Source: Streptomyces sp. DH24 (GTDB taxonomy: Bacteria > Actinomycetota > Actinomycetes > Streptomycetales > Streptomycetaceae). From it: a DNA stretch of 64,000 bases. A program made the position numbers and the translations under genes. Numbering within the stretch: the stretch's first letter is position 1; every line of letters starts with the position of its first letter. Positions 55,388 to 63,889 of this stretch are shown here, in pieces. The notes beneath the pieces are model-generated. The model made no database searches. It was not told the DNA's origin and saw only the letters and a list, made by a program, of their open reading frames with translations. The stretch is from the NCBI RefSeq assembly GCF_029813775.1, contig NZ_JARVKW010000008.1, positions 1-64,000 on the forward strand. The letters run 5' to 3'.

Positions 55388-55579
55388 CCAACGGCGCCGA
55401 TCCGTCGTGTCCTTGGGCCCTGGGTCCGGATGTGCCGTTGACCGGCACGGAGGGGGCGGGGCAGGGCCGTCGCTCCCCGGCCGGGCGCCGAGGCGGGGTG
55501 CCCGGCAAGGCGTAGGCCTCCCGCGCGATCCGCGACCACCGGCGCGAGCGCGGAACCCGGGCGGTGATTCCCGTTCCGG

Positions 55580-55611
55580 CGGATCGGCGGAGCCGCGGAT
55601 CGGCGGAGCCG
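55580..55611. repeat. 16-bp exact tandem duplication
   Basis: CGGATCGGCGGAGCCG occurs twice head to tail (55580-55595, 55596-55611) in the 293-base gap upstream of the LacI gene's 3' end. Nothing else is seen in that gap. Confidence 0.8.
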
Positions 55612-55680
55612 TCGGCTGTGCCGCGGCGGCCCGGACGACCGCTCGCCCGACTTTCCGCCCGGTGATCCGACAGGCGCCGC

Positions 55681-56727
55681 CTAACTCCGCGGCCTTCCCG
55701 TGGACCCCCGAACCATCAACTCTCCCCGCACCGTCGCGATGTTCCCGGGCGGCGCCTCCTCGCGGCCCATGGCGATGCGGCCCGCGCGGGCGCCCGCCTC
55801 GGCCAGGGGGAGGCGGACCGTCGTCAGGGACGGCACCGCGTCGATGCTGAACGGCAGGTCGTCGAAGCCGGCCACGGACACGTCGTCCGGGATGCGCAGC
55901 CCCGAGTCCCGCAGGGCCGCGCACGCGCCGAGCGCGACGGAGTCGTTCGCCGCGACCACGGCCGTCAACGACGCGTCGCGGCGCAGCAGTTCGAGGGTCG
56001 CCTCGTAGCCGGACCGCCGGTCGTAGCTGCCGTGCACGGTCCAGCGCGGGTCGTCCTCGATGCCGTGCGCGGCGAGCGCGGCGCGGTGGCCCTCCAGCCG
56101 GTGGCGCGTGGTCGTGCGCTCCTCCGGGCCGGCGATGTAGCCGAGCCGCCGGTGACCGAGCCGGATGAGGTGCTCGGTCAGTTCCTGCCCGCCGCCGCGG
56201 TTGTCGAAGGTCAGCGCGATCGCCGCGGTGTCCGGCGCGGGCGGCCGGCCGCACAGCACGACCCGTGTCCCGGCGTCCGCCAGCTTGCGCAGCTTCGCCG
56301 CGACGGCCGCCTTGTGCGCCGCGTTCTCCAGGGCCCCGCCGGTCAGCACGACCGCCGCCGCGCGCTGCCGCTGGAGCAGGGTGAGGTAGGTCAGTTCGCG
56401 CTCGGGGGAGCCGCCCGTGTTGCACACGACCGCGAGCCGCTCGCCGCCCGCCCGGCCGCCGGGGCCGCCGATCTCGCCCTGGATGGCGCCGGCCATGATC
56501 CCGAAGAACGGGTCCGCGATGTCGTTGACGAGGATGCCGACCAGGTCGGAGGTGGCGGCGGCCAGCGCGCTCGCGGGGCCGTTCAGCACGTAGTCCAGCT
56601 CGTCGACCGCCTTCAGCACCCGCTCGCGGGTGGAGGCCGCCACGGGATAGTTCCCGTTCAGCACGCGCGACACCGTCGCGGGGGAGACCTGCGCGCGGGC
56701 CGCCACGTCCGCCAGGGTCACCGTCAT
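55681..56727 (-). CDS. LacI-family transcriptional regulator
   Basis: A 348-residue repressor: the HTH-hinge at residues 1-~55 reads VTLADVAARAQVSPATVSRVLNG, followed by a ribose-binding-protein-like effector domain (VGILVNDIADPFFGIMAGA ... GYIAGPEERTTTRHRLEGHRAAL ... VAANDSVALGACAAL). It is divergent from a three-gene sugar-type operon, with a LacI operator in between, and so most likely represses that operon and perhaps itself. Confidence 0.92.
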   Translation of the reverse strand: MTVTLADVAARAQVSPATVSRVLNGNYPVAASTRERVLKAVDELDYVLNGPASALAAATSDLVGILVNDIADPFFGIMAGAIQGEIGGPGGRAGGERLAVVCNTGGSPERELTYLTLLQRQRAAAVVLTGGALENAAHKAAVAAKLRKLADAGTRVVLCGRPPAPDTAAIALTFDNRGGGQELTEHLIRLGHRRLGYIAGPEERTTTRHRLEGHRAALAAHGIEDDPRWTVHGSYDRRSGYEATLELLRRDASLTAVVAANDSVALGACAALRDSGLRIPDDVSVAGFDDLPFSIDAVPSLTTVRLPLAEAGARAGRIAMGREEAPPGNIATVRGELMVRGSTGRPRS

Positions 56728-56945
56728 GTCCTCGTCCTCCGCCTCGCGCGTTCGTCGTCGGCCGCTGCGACCGTCCGAAGTCGGCCGACGGGCACGCAGG
56801 TACGCCGTCGACAGAGGAGACGCGTCCGCGCGTCCGGCCGTTGCCCGGCCCGCGGTCGCCCTCCTCGCGTCCGCGCCCGTGCAGACCCTAAGGCCCCCGG
56901 CCCTCGCTGTTCGTCCCCTCGAACAACTCGTCTCCCGACGCGGTC

Positions 56946-56999
56946 TTGTCCAGACCGCTGTTCAGAGGCTAGCTTCTCTACACATAGAAAGCGCTTGCT
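56946..56999 (+). promoter_or_regulatory. Promoter and LacI-type operator for the Gfo/Idh operon
   Basis: TTGTCC (56946-56951) and TAGCTT (56970-56975) form a plausible -35/-10 pair with 18-base spacing. The sequence AGAAAGCGCTTGCT (56986-56999) has the central CG and AAxCGxTT pattern of LacI-family operators and falls right at the expected start point, about 107 bases before the first gene. The rest of the 378-base gap (56728-57105) shows no gene. Confidence 0.6.
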
Positions 57000-57105
57000 G
57001 TAACGCTCACCAGTGAAACCGAGCGATCTGCGCACGGATCGGCGGGCAGCCGGCGCGTGACGGACGGGCCCCGGTGGAGCCGGTGGCGCCTATGAAGGGA
57101 ATGAC

Positions 57106-58257
57106 GTGACACGCAAGACGGTGCGTATCGCCATGAACGGCGTGACCGGGCGCATGGGCTACCGCCAGCACCTGGTCCGCTCCATCCTGGCCCTCCGTGA
57201 ACAGGGCGGCCTCGACCTCGGCGACGGCACCGTGCTGTGGCCGGAGCCGATCCTGGTCGGCCGCCGCGAGCACGCGCTCAGGGCACTGGCCGAGCAGCAC
57301 GGCCTGGAGCACGTCTCGACGGACCTGGGCGCGGTCCTCGCCGACGAGACGGTCGACATCTACTTCGACGCGCAGGTCACCTCCGCCCGTGAGGAGGCCA
57401 TCCGGAAAGCGATCTCCGCGGGCAAGCACATCTACACCGAGAAGCCCACGGCCACCGGCCTCGACGGCGCCCTGGAGCTCGCCCGCCTCGCGAACGCGGC
57501 CGGCGTCAAGCACGGCGTCGTCCAGGACAAGCTGTTCCTGCCCGGCCTGCTCAAGCTGAAGCGGCTCATCGACGGCGGCTTCTTCGGCCGCATCCTGTCC
57601 GTGCGCGGCGAGTTCGGCTACTGGGTCTTCGAGGGCGACTGGCAGGACGCCCAGCGCCCGTCGTGGAACTACCGCGCGGAGGACGGCGGCGGCATCGTCG
57701 TCGACATGTTCCCGCACTGGGAGTACGTGCTGCACGAGCTGTTCGGCCGCGTGAAGTCCGTGCAGGCCCTCACCGCCACCCACATCCCGCAGCGCTGGGA
57801 CGAGAACGGCAAGCCCTACGACGCCACCGCCGACGACGCCGCCTACGGCGTCTTCGAGCTCGACGGCGGCGCGATCGCGCAGATCAACTCCTCCTGGGCC
57901 GTGCGCGTCAACCGAGACGAACTCGTCGAGTTCCAGGTCGACGGCACCGAGGGCTCCGCCGTCGCGGGCCTGCGCAACTGCCGCGTCCAGCACCGCTCGG
58001 CCACCCCCAAGCCGGTCTGGAACCCGGACATCCCCGCCACCGAGGTCTTCCGCGACCAGTGGCAGGAGGTCCCGGACAACGCCGAGTTCGACAACGGCTT
58101 CAAGGCCCAGTGGGAGCTGTTCCTCAGGCACGTCTACGCCGACGCCCCCTACCACTGGGACCTGCTCGCCGGTGCCCGCGGCGTCCAGCTCGCCGAACTG
58201 GGCCTGAAGTCCTCGGCCGAGGGCCGCCGCCTCGACGTACCGGAGATCTCGCTGTGA
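57106..58257 (+). CDS. Gfo/Idh/MocA family oxidoreductase
   Basis: A 383-residue NAD(P)-dependent dehydrogenase: the Rossmann loop reads MNGVTGRMGYRQ, the catalytic Lys motif is Y-T-E-K-P-T-A, and the middle GGGIVVDMFPHWEYVLHELFG takes the substrate side. Members oxidise sugars, inositols or their derivatives. The GTG at 57106 has GAAGGGAA upstream. It is the first gene of a three-gene operon; its TGA overlaps the GTG of the next gene. Confidence 0.88.
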   Translation: MTRKTVRIAMNGVTGRMGYRQHLVRSILALREQGGLDLGDGTVLWPEPILVGRREHALRALAEQHGLEHVSTDLGAVLADETVDIYFDAQVTSAREEAIRKAISAGKHIYTEKPTATGLDGALELARLANAAGVKHGVVQDKLFLPGLLKLKRLIDGGFFGRILSVRGEFGYWVFEGDWQDAQRPSWNYRAEDGGGIVVDMFPHWEYVLHELFGRVKSVQALTATHIPQRWDENGKPYDATADDAAYGVFELDGGAIAQINSSWAVRVNRDELVEFQVDGTEGSAVAGLRNCRVQHRSATPKPVWNPDIPATEVFRDQWQEVPDNAEFDNGFKAQWELFLRHVYADAPYHWDLLAGARGVQLAELGLKSSAEGRRLDVPEISL

Positions 58258-59408
58258 CGATCCGACTGCCCGACGCGAGCGGCGACCTGCGGACCTACGA
58301 GCCCCGCACCGAACCCCTGGCCGTCACCCCGGGAAGCGGCTTCACGTCCCGTACGGTCTACTCCGCCGCGCACGTCGTCGCCGACCCATTCGCCGACGTC
58401 ACGCCCGACTCGCCCGCCGCCGTCGACTGGGACGCCACCCTCGCCTTCCGCCGCCACCTGTGGTCGCACGGCCTCGGGGTGGCCGAGGCCATGGACACCG
58501 CCCAGCGCGGCATGGGCCTGGACTGGACCGGCGCGGCCGAGCTCATCCGGCGCAGCGCCGCCGAGGCCAAGGCGGTCGGCGGCCTGATCGCCTGCGGCGT
58601 CGGCACCGACCAGCTGACCGGCCCGGCGCCCCTCGCCGAGGTCCGCGCCGCCTACGAGGAGCAGCTCGCGCTCGTCGAGGAGTCCGGCGCCAAGGCCATC
58701 CTGATGGCCTCCCGCGCCCTCGCCGCCGCGGCCCGGGGCCCCGAGGACTACCTGGAGGTCTACGGCCACCTGCTGCGCCAGGCCGCCGAACCGGTGATCC
58801 TGCACTGGCTCGGCCCCATGTTCGACCCGGCGCTGGAGGGCTACTGGGGCTCGGCCGACCTGGACGCGGCCACCGGCACCTTCCTGGAGGTCATCGCCGC
58901 GCACCCCGACAAGGTCGACGGCGTCAAGATCTCCCTGCTGGACGCCCGGCGCGAGGTGGACCTGCGCCGCAGGCTCCCCGAGGGGGTGCGCTGCTACACC
59001 GGCGACGACTTCAACTACCCCGAGCTGATCGCCGGCGACGACCGGGGCTTCAGCCACGCCCTGCTCGGCATCTTCGACCCGCTCGGCCCGCTGGCCGCAC
59101 AGGCGGTCCGCGTCCTCGACACCGGCGACACACCGGGCTTCCGCGCGCTCCTCGACCCCACGGTCGAGCTCTCCCGGCACCTGTTCCAGGCCCCCACCCG
59201 CTTCTACAAGACCGGCGTGGTCTTCCTGGCCTGGCTCGCCGGTCACCAGGAGCACTTCACGATGGTCGGCGGCCTGCAGTCGGCCCGCTCCCTGCCGCAC
59301 TTCACCCGCGCCTACGAACTCGCCGACGGCCTGGGCCTGTTCCCCGACCCGAAGCTCGCCGAGGAACGGATGAAGAACCTGCTCGGCCTGTACGGAGTGA
59401 CACAGTGA
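58254..59408 (+). CDS. DUF993 / dihydrodipicolinate-synthase-like protein
   Basis: A 384-residue protein of the DUF993 family, which resembles TIM-barrel aldolases of the DapA group. A GLIACGVGTDQLTG segment, VILHWLGPMFDPALEGYW, the likely Schiff-base region KVDGVKISLLDA (Lys candidates) and RCYTGDDFNYPELI are visible. The function is uncharacterised; the operon suggests a retro-aldol cleavage of a keto sugar acid. It begins with a GTG overlapping the previous stop (58254-58257) and ends with a similar overlap. Confidence 0.8.
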   Translation: MTIRLPDASGDLRTYEPRTEPLAVTPGSGFTSRTVYSAAHVVADPFADVTPDSPAAVDWDATLAFRRHLWSHGLGVAEAMDTAQRGMGLDWTGAAELIRRSAAEAKAVGGLIACGVGTDQLTGPAPLAEVRAAYEEQLALVEESGAKAILMASRALAAAARGPEDYLEVYGHLLRQAAEPVILHWLGPMFDPALEGYWGSADLDAATGTFLEVIAAHPDKVDGVKISLLDARREVDLRRRLPEGVRCYTGDDFNYPELIAGDDRGFSHALLGIFDPLGPLAAQAVRVLDTGDTPGFRALLDPTVELSRHLFQAPTRFYKTGVVFLAWLAGHQEHFTMVGGLQSARSLPHFTRAYELADGLGLFPDPKLAEERMKNLLGLYGVTQ

Positions 59409-60235
59409 ACGGACTCGAACGCTTCTCGATCAACCAGATGACGGTGAAGCAGCTGTCGATGCCCGAACTGGCCGAGGCCTGCGGCCGGCTGGGCGTCCGC
59501 AACGTCGGCCTGTGGCGCGAACCGGTCCAGTCGTACGGCCTGGAGGCCACGGCGAAACTGGTCCGGGACGCCGGTCTGACCGTCACGACGCTGTGCCGGG
59601 GCGGCTTCCTCACCGCGATCGACCCCGGGGAGCGGGCACGCGCCCTGGACGACAACCGGCGGGCCGTCGACGAGGCGGCCACGCTCGGCACGGACACCCT
59701 GGTCCTCGTCTCGGGCGGCCTCCCGGCCGGGTCCAGGGACCTGCGCGGTGCCCGGGAACGCATCGCCGACGCCCTGGCCGAGCTCGGGCCCTACGCGCAG
59801 CGGCACGGCGTGAAGCTGGCCATCGAGCCGCTGCACCCGATGTTCGCCTCCGACCGCTGCGTGGTCTCCACCCTCGCCCAGGCCCTGGACCTCGCCGAGC
59901 GCTTCCCGGCCGAGCAGGTCGGCGTCACCGTCGACACGTACCACGTCTGGTGGGACGACCGGGCCCCGGAACAGATCGCCCGCGCTGGCGCCGGCGGGCG
60001 CATCCACACCTTCCAGCTCGCCGACTGGACGACCCCGCTGCCCGAGGGTGTCCTCAACGGCCGCGGCCAGATCGGCGACGGCGCGATCGACATGCGCGAA
60101 TGGAAGGGCTACGTGGAGGCGGCCGGCTACACCGGCGCCATCGAGGTCGAACTCTTCAACGACGACCTGTGGGCCCGGGACGGCCGGGAGGTCCTCGCAG
60201 AGACGGCGGCGCGGTTCGTGGCGCACGCGGCCTGA
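59405..60235 (+). CDS. Sugar phosphate isomerase/epimerase
   Basis: A 276-residue TIM-barrel protein of the xylose-isomerase-like family: metal-site segments are VKLAIEPLHPMF (Glu), GVTVDTYHVWWD (Asp/His), FQLADWTTPL and GAIEVELFNDDLW (Glu). The GTG at 59405 overlaps the DUF993 stop. In this operon it likely interconverts the keto sugar or inosose handled by the oxidoreductase and the aldolase-like protein. Confidence 0.85.
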   Translation: MNGLERFSINQMTVKQLSMPELAEACGRLGVRNVGLWREPVQSYGLEATAKLVRDAGLTVTTLCRGGFLTAIDPGERARALDDNRRAVDEAATLGTDTLVLVSGGLPAGSRDLRGARERIADALAELGPYAQRHGVKLAIEPLHPMFASDRCVVSTLAQALDLAERFPAEQVGVTVDTYHVWWDDRAPEQIARAGAGGRIHTFQLADWTTPLPEGVLNGRGQIGDGAIDMREWKGYVEAAGYTGAIEVELFNDDLWARDGREVLAETAARFVAHAA

Positions 60236-60571
60236 AACCCGCAGGCCGGCGGGCGGATCGGGGCCGCTGGAAAAAACTTCCGGCGAGCGTGCAACCCTTC
60301 CCGCGCATCGTGGGTCGTACAGGGCATCAGAACCCCTGACGGGGGAGATCTGGGGGGATCCAGGCGGTTCTGAGGGAGGGGAAAGCCAGGAGGGCCCGGT
60401 CTCGCGACCGGGCTCTTTTGGCTTGCGCGCGACCGGGCCCGCGCGACCGGGCCCATTCGGCTTGCGCGCCGGGCCCTGCGCGGACTCCGGTCGGACTCCG
60501 GACGACCTCCGACCTGACTCCGGTCGGGCAGCGGTCGGACTCCGGTCGGGCAGCGGTCGGACCCGTGGGTG
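60236..60571. repeat. Repeat-rich intergenic region
   Basis: This 336-base gap lies between convergent operons. It contains an exact 22-bp tandem duplication (60516-60537 and 60538-60559, GACTCCGGTCGGGCAGCGGTCG), shorter GACTCCGGTCG copies from 60483 onward, and repeated GCGACCGGGC and GGCTTGCGCGC units at 60405-60480. No gene is convincing here. Confidence 0.75.
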
Positions 60572-60961
60572 TCAGAAGAACACGCCGCACCTGAGCAGGA
60601 CGTTCGCGTACGGCCGCGCCTCGCCGGTGCGGACGATCAGGCGCGCGCCGGCCGACAGTTCCTTCAGGCGCTCGTGCGGGACGAGGTCCAGCGCCGGCAG
60701 CCGGGCGTCGAGCAGCGCCGCCGCCTCCGGGTTCGCCGCGCGGACCTCGGTTGCCGCCGTCGCCCCCTCCACCACCAGCTCCGCCAGCAGACCGTCCAGC
60801 ACCTCCGCGAAGGACGGCACCCCGGCCCGGAACGCCAGGTCCACCAGGTGCGGCCCGTCCGGGACGGGCATGCCGACGTCGCACACCAGCACCCCGTCGC
60901 CGTGCCCCAGCCCGGCCAGCGCCCCGGCCAGACGCCGGTTGAGTATCCCGGCCCGCTTCAC
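60572..60961 (-). CDS. rbsD: D-ribose pyranase
   Basis: A 129-residue protein converting beta-D-ribopyranose to the furanose form used by ribokinase. It shows the family start KRAGILNRRLAGALAGLGHGD (catalytic His), VCDVGMPVPDG and the C-terminal RTGEARPYANVLLRCGV. It starts with a GTG overlapping the rbsK stop (60958-60961). It is the last gene of the ribose operon. Confidence 0.94.
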   Translation of the reverse strand: MKRAGILNRRLAGALAGLGHGDGVLVCDVGMPVPDGPHLVDLAFRAGVPSFAEVLDGLLAELVVEGATAATEVRAANPEAAALLDARLPALDLVPHERLKELSAGARLIVRTGEARPYANVLLRCGVFF

Positions 60962-61860
60962 CCGGCCGCCACCTCCGCCGCCGTCGGGAACGACTCCTGC
61001 GCGCCCCGCTTCGTCACGGCCGCCGCCCCGACCCGCGCCGCGTACGCCGCCGCGTCGGCCAGGGACGCGCCCGCCCCGAGCCGCCAGGCCAGCGCCGCCG
61101 TGAACGCGTCACCCGCGCCCGTCGTGTCGACCGCCTCCACCGGCACCGCCGGCACCCGGGCCGTGCCGCCCGCGTCGGCCACCAGAGCGCCCCGCGCGCC
61201 CAGCGTCACCACCACCGAGCGCGGTCCCTTCGCCAGCAGGACGCGTGCCCAGTCCTCCGGGGTGTCCCCGGCAGCGGCCCCGCCCAGGATGACCTTCGCC
61301 TCGTGCTCGTTGACGATCAGCGGGTCGCAGGCCGCCAGCACCTCCGTCGGCAGCGGGCGCGGCGGCGACGGGTTCAGCACGAAACGGCTGCCCGGGGCCA
61401 GCGCCCGCACCACCTCCCGCACCGTCTCCAGCGGGATCTCCAGCTGCGTCGACACCACCCGCGAGGCGTGGAACAGGCTCCCGGCGGCCCGTACGTCGTC
61501 CGGCGTGAGCCGGCCGTTGGCGCCCGGCGAGACGACGATGCTGTTGTCGCCCGACGGGTCGACCGTGATCAGCGCCACGCCGGTCGGCGCACCGCCGACC
61601 AGGACGCCCACCGTGTCCACGCCGGCCGCCCGCTGCGAGTCCAGCAGCAGCCTGCCGTGCGCGTCGTCGCCGACCCGGGCCAGCAGGGCCGTACTGGCCC
61701 CCAGCCGGGCGGCGGCGACCGCCTGGTTCGCGCCCTTGCCGCCCGGGTGGACGGCCAGGTCGGAGCCGAGCACCGTCTCGCCCGCCGCCGGGCGCCGCTC
61801 GACGCCGATCACCAGGTCGGCGTTGGCCGACCCCACGACCAGGAGGTCGTAGTCGTACAT
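60958..61860 (-). CDS. rbsK: Ribokinase
   Basis: A 300-residue PfkB-family kinase phosphorylating ribose at O5. The N-terminal motif VVGSANADLVIGVERRP and the GGKGANQAVAAARLG substrate motif are intact, and the catalytic Asp is in V-D-T-T-G-A-G-D-A-F. I chose the ATG at 61860 because GGGGAG lies nine bases upstream. It follows the transporter genes after a strong hairpin and is coupled to rbsD. Confidence 0.94.
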   Translation of the reverse strand: MYDYDLLVVGSANADLVIGVERRPAAGETVLGSDLAVHPGGKGANQAVAAARLGASTALLARVGDDAHGRLLLDSQRAAGVDTVGVLVGGAPTGVALITVDPSGDNSIVVSPGANGRLTPDDVRAAGSLFHASRVVSTQLEIPLETVREVVRALAPGSRFVLNPSPPRPLPTEVLAACDPLIVNEHEAKVILGGAAAGDTPEDWARVLLAKGPRSVVVTLGARGALVADAGGTARVPAVPVEAVDTTGAGDAFTAALAWRLGAGASLADAAAYAARVGAAAVTKRGAQESFPTAAEVAAG

Positions 61861-61888
61861 GAATTGGCTCCCCACGTGAGTGACCCGT

Positions 61889-61920
61889 GGCGGGCGGCCA
61901 CACCGTCGTGGCCGCCCGCC
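61889..61920 (-). terminator. Intra-operon hairpin between rbsBC and rbsK
   Basis: A perfect 13-bp GC stem (61889-61901 against 61908-61920) with a 6-base loop, in the 73-base gap between the transporter fusion and rbsK. It may act as a partial terminator or mRNA-stabilising structure that makes the transporter more abundant than the enzymes. Confidence 0.7.
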
Positions 61921-61933
61921 CGCTGACCGGTCG

Positions 61934-63889
61934 TCAGCCGCCGAACCCGGCCACGTTCTCCTTCGTGACCACCTTCACCGGCACCTTGACCGTCTCGCCG
62001 ACCTTCTCGTCCTCGGCCGCCCGCAGCGCGTTGGCCACGGCGATCCTGCCGAGCTCCCGCGGCACCTGCGCGACGGACGCGTACAGCGTGCCCGCCTCGA
62101 CCGCCTTGAGGCCGTCAGGCGTGCCGTCGAAGCCGACGACCTGGACCGACCTGCCGGCCTTCGAACCGAGGGCCTTGATCGCGCCGAGCGCCATCTCGTC
62201 GTTCTCCGCGAAGACGCCGTCGACGTGCGGGTGGGCCTGGAGCAGGTTCGTCATCACGTCGAGGCCCTTGGTGCGGTCGAAGTCCGCGGGCTGCCTGGCG
62301 ACGACCTTGATGCCCGGGTACTCCTTCAGCCCTTCGGCGAAGCCCGCGCCGCGCTCCCGGCTGGCGGAGGTGCCGGCCTGGCCCTGGAGGATGACGATGG
62401 TGCCCTTGCCGCCGAGCTTCTCGGCCAGCGCCCTGGCGCCCTGCCGGCCGCCCGCCACGTTGTCGGAGGCGACCAGGGCGGCCGTGTCGGCCTTGTTGAC
62501 GCCCCGGTCGACGGCGACGACGGGGATGCCGGCCTTGTTCGCGGAGCGCACCGAGGGGCCCGCCGCGTCCGAGTCCACCGGGTTGACGACGATCGCGGAG
62601 AGGCCGCCGCTGGTGAAGTTCTGCAACTGGTTGGCCTGCTGCGAGGCGTCGTTCTGCGCGTCCGTCACCGTCAGGTCCACGCCCAGCCTCTTTGCCTCGG
62701 CCTCGGCGCCGTCCCGGATCTGCACGAAGAACGGGTTGTTCAGCGTCGACAGGGACAGGCCCACCTTCTGGGTCTTCGCCGTCGAGGAGCCGTTGTGCAG
62801 GAAGGACATCGCGCCGACGACGGCCACCGCGACCACGGCCGCGATCACGTACGTCGCCGCCTGCCGCCCCTTGCCGCCCGGCGTCCCCGCCCCGGCCGCC
62901 ACGGGAGTGGCCCCGGCCTTGCGCCGCACCGTGTCCAGCAGCACCGCCAGGGCGATCACCACACCGATGACGACCTGCTGCCAGAACGCGGACACCGAAA
63001 GGAGGTTGAGGCCGTTGCGCAGCACCGCCAGGATCAGCGCGCCGATCAGCGTGCCCGAGGCCTTGCCGGTGCCGCCCGCGAGCGAGGCACCGCCGATGAC
63101 GACGGCCGCGATCGCGTCCAGCTCGTAGCCCTGGGCGGCCTGCGGCTGCGCGGAGGACAGCCGGGCGGCGAGCACGATGCCCGCGGCGGCGGCGAACAGA
63201 CCCGACAGGGCGTAGATGACGAGCTTCTGCCTCTTCACCCGCAGCCCGGACAGCCGGGCCGCCTCCTCGTTGCCGCCGATGGCGTACATCGAACGCCCGA
63301 TGTACGTCCGGCCCAGCACGAACGCCGTGAGCAGCCCGAGGGCGACCATCACGAGCACCGGCACCGGCAGCCACCCGCCGAGCGTGTCGCCGAGGTGCGA
63401 GACGGAGTCCGGGAAGGGGATCGGGGAGCCCTGCGAGATCACCAGCGACAGCCCGCGCGCCACGGACAGCATGGCCAGCGTCGCGATGAACGGCGGCAGT
63501 TTGCCGTACGACACGAGGAAGCCGTTGACCAGGCCGCAGGCGATGCCCGTGGCGACGGCCAGGACGACCGCCAGCGCCACCGGCACCCCGGCCGACGTCG
63601 CGCTCCACGCCAGGACGGTCGCCGACAGGGCGGCGACGGAGCCGACCGACAGGTCGATGCCCGCCGAGACGATCACGAAGGTGACGCCGAACGCGAGGAT
63701 CGCCGTCACGGCGGCCTGGACGCCGATGTTGAGCAGGTTGTCCGCCGTCAGGAAGTCGCCGGACAGCGCCGACATCGCGACGACGAGGACGATGAGCGCG
63801 GTGAGCGCGCCGTTGTCGAGCAGCAGGCGGCGCAGGCCGCCCGAGGCGCCACGCGCGCCCGCGGAGCTCTTGAGCGTGTCAGTGGCCAC
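61934..63889 (-). CDS. Ribose ABC permease fused to ribose-binding protein (RbsC-RbsB)
   Basis: A 651-residue fusion. Residues ~20-330 are an RbsC-type permease (FVIVSAGIDLSVGSVAAL, NLLNIGVQAAVTAIL). A further hydrophobic segment at ~350-365 (VIAAVVAVAVVGAMSFL) then anchors a periplasmic-type binding domain to the end (VGLSLSTLNNPFFVQIRDGAE, DNVAGGRQGARALAEKLGG, VVGFDGTPDGLKAV). In most bacteria these are separate proteins. The GTG at 63889 has GGGGAGG six bases upstream and overlaps the rbsA end by 11 bases. Substrate ribose follows from rbsK and rbsD. Confidence 0.93.
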   Translation of the reverse strand: MATDTLKSSAGARGASGGLRRLLLDNGALTALIVLVVAMSALSGDFLTADNLLNIGVQAAVTAILAFGVTFVIVSAGIDLSVGSVAALSATVLAWSATSAGVPVALAVVLAVATGIACGLVNGFLVSYGKLPPFIATLAMLSVARGLSLVISQGSPIPFPDSVSHLGDTLGGWLPVPVLVMVALGLLTAFVLGRTYIGRSMYAIGGNEEAARLSGLRVKRQKLVIYALSGLFAAAAGIVLAARLSSAQPQAAQGYELDAIAAVVIGGASLAGGTGKASGTLIGALILAVLRNGLNLLSVSAFWQQVVIGVVIALAVLLDTVRRKAGATPVAAGAGTPGGKGRQAATYVIAAVVAVAVVGAMSFLHNGSSTAKTQKVGLSLSTLNNPFFVQIRDGAEAEAKRLGVDLTVTDAQNDASQQANQLQNFTSGGLSAIVVNPVDSDAAGPSVRSANKAGIPVVAVDRGVNKADTAALVASDNVAGGRQGARALAEKLGGKGTIVILQGQAGTSASRERGAGFAEGLKEYPGIKVVARQPADFDRTKGLDVMTNLLQAHPHVDGVFAENDEMALGAIKALGSKAGRSVQVVGFDGTPDGLKAVEAGTLYASVAQVPRELGRIAVANALRAAEDEKVGETVKVPVKVVTKENVAGFGG

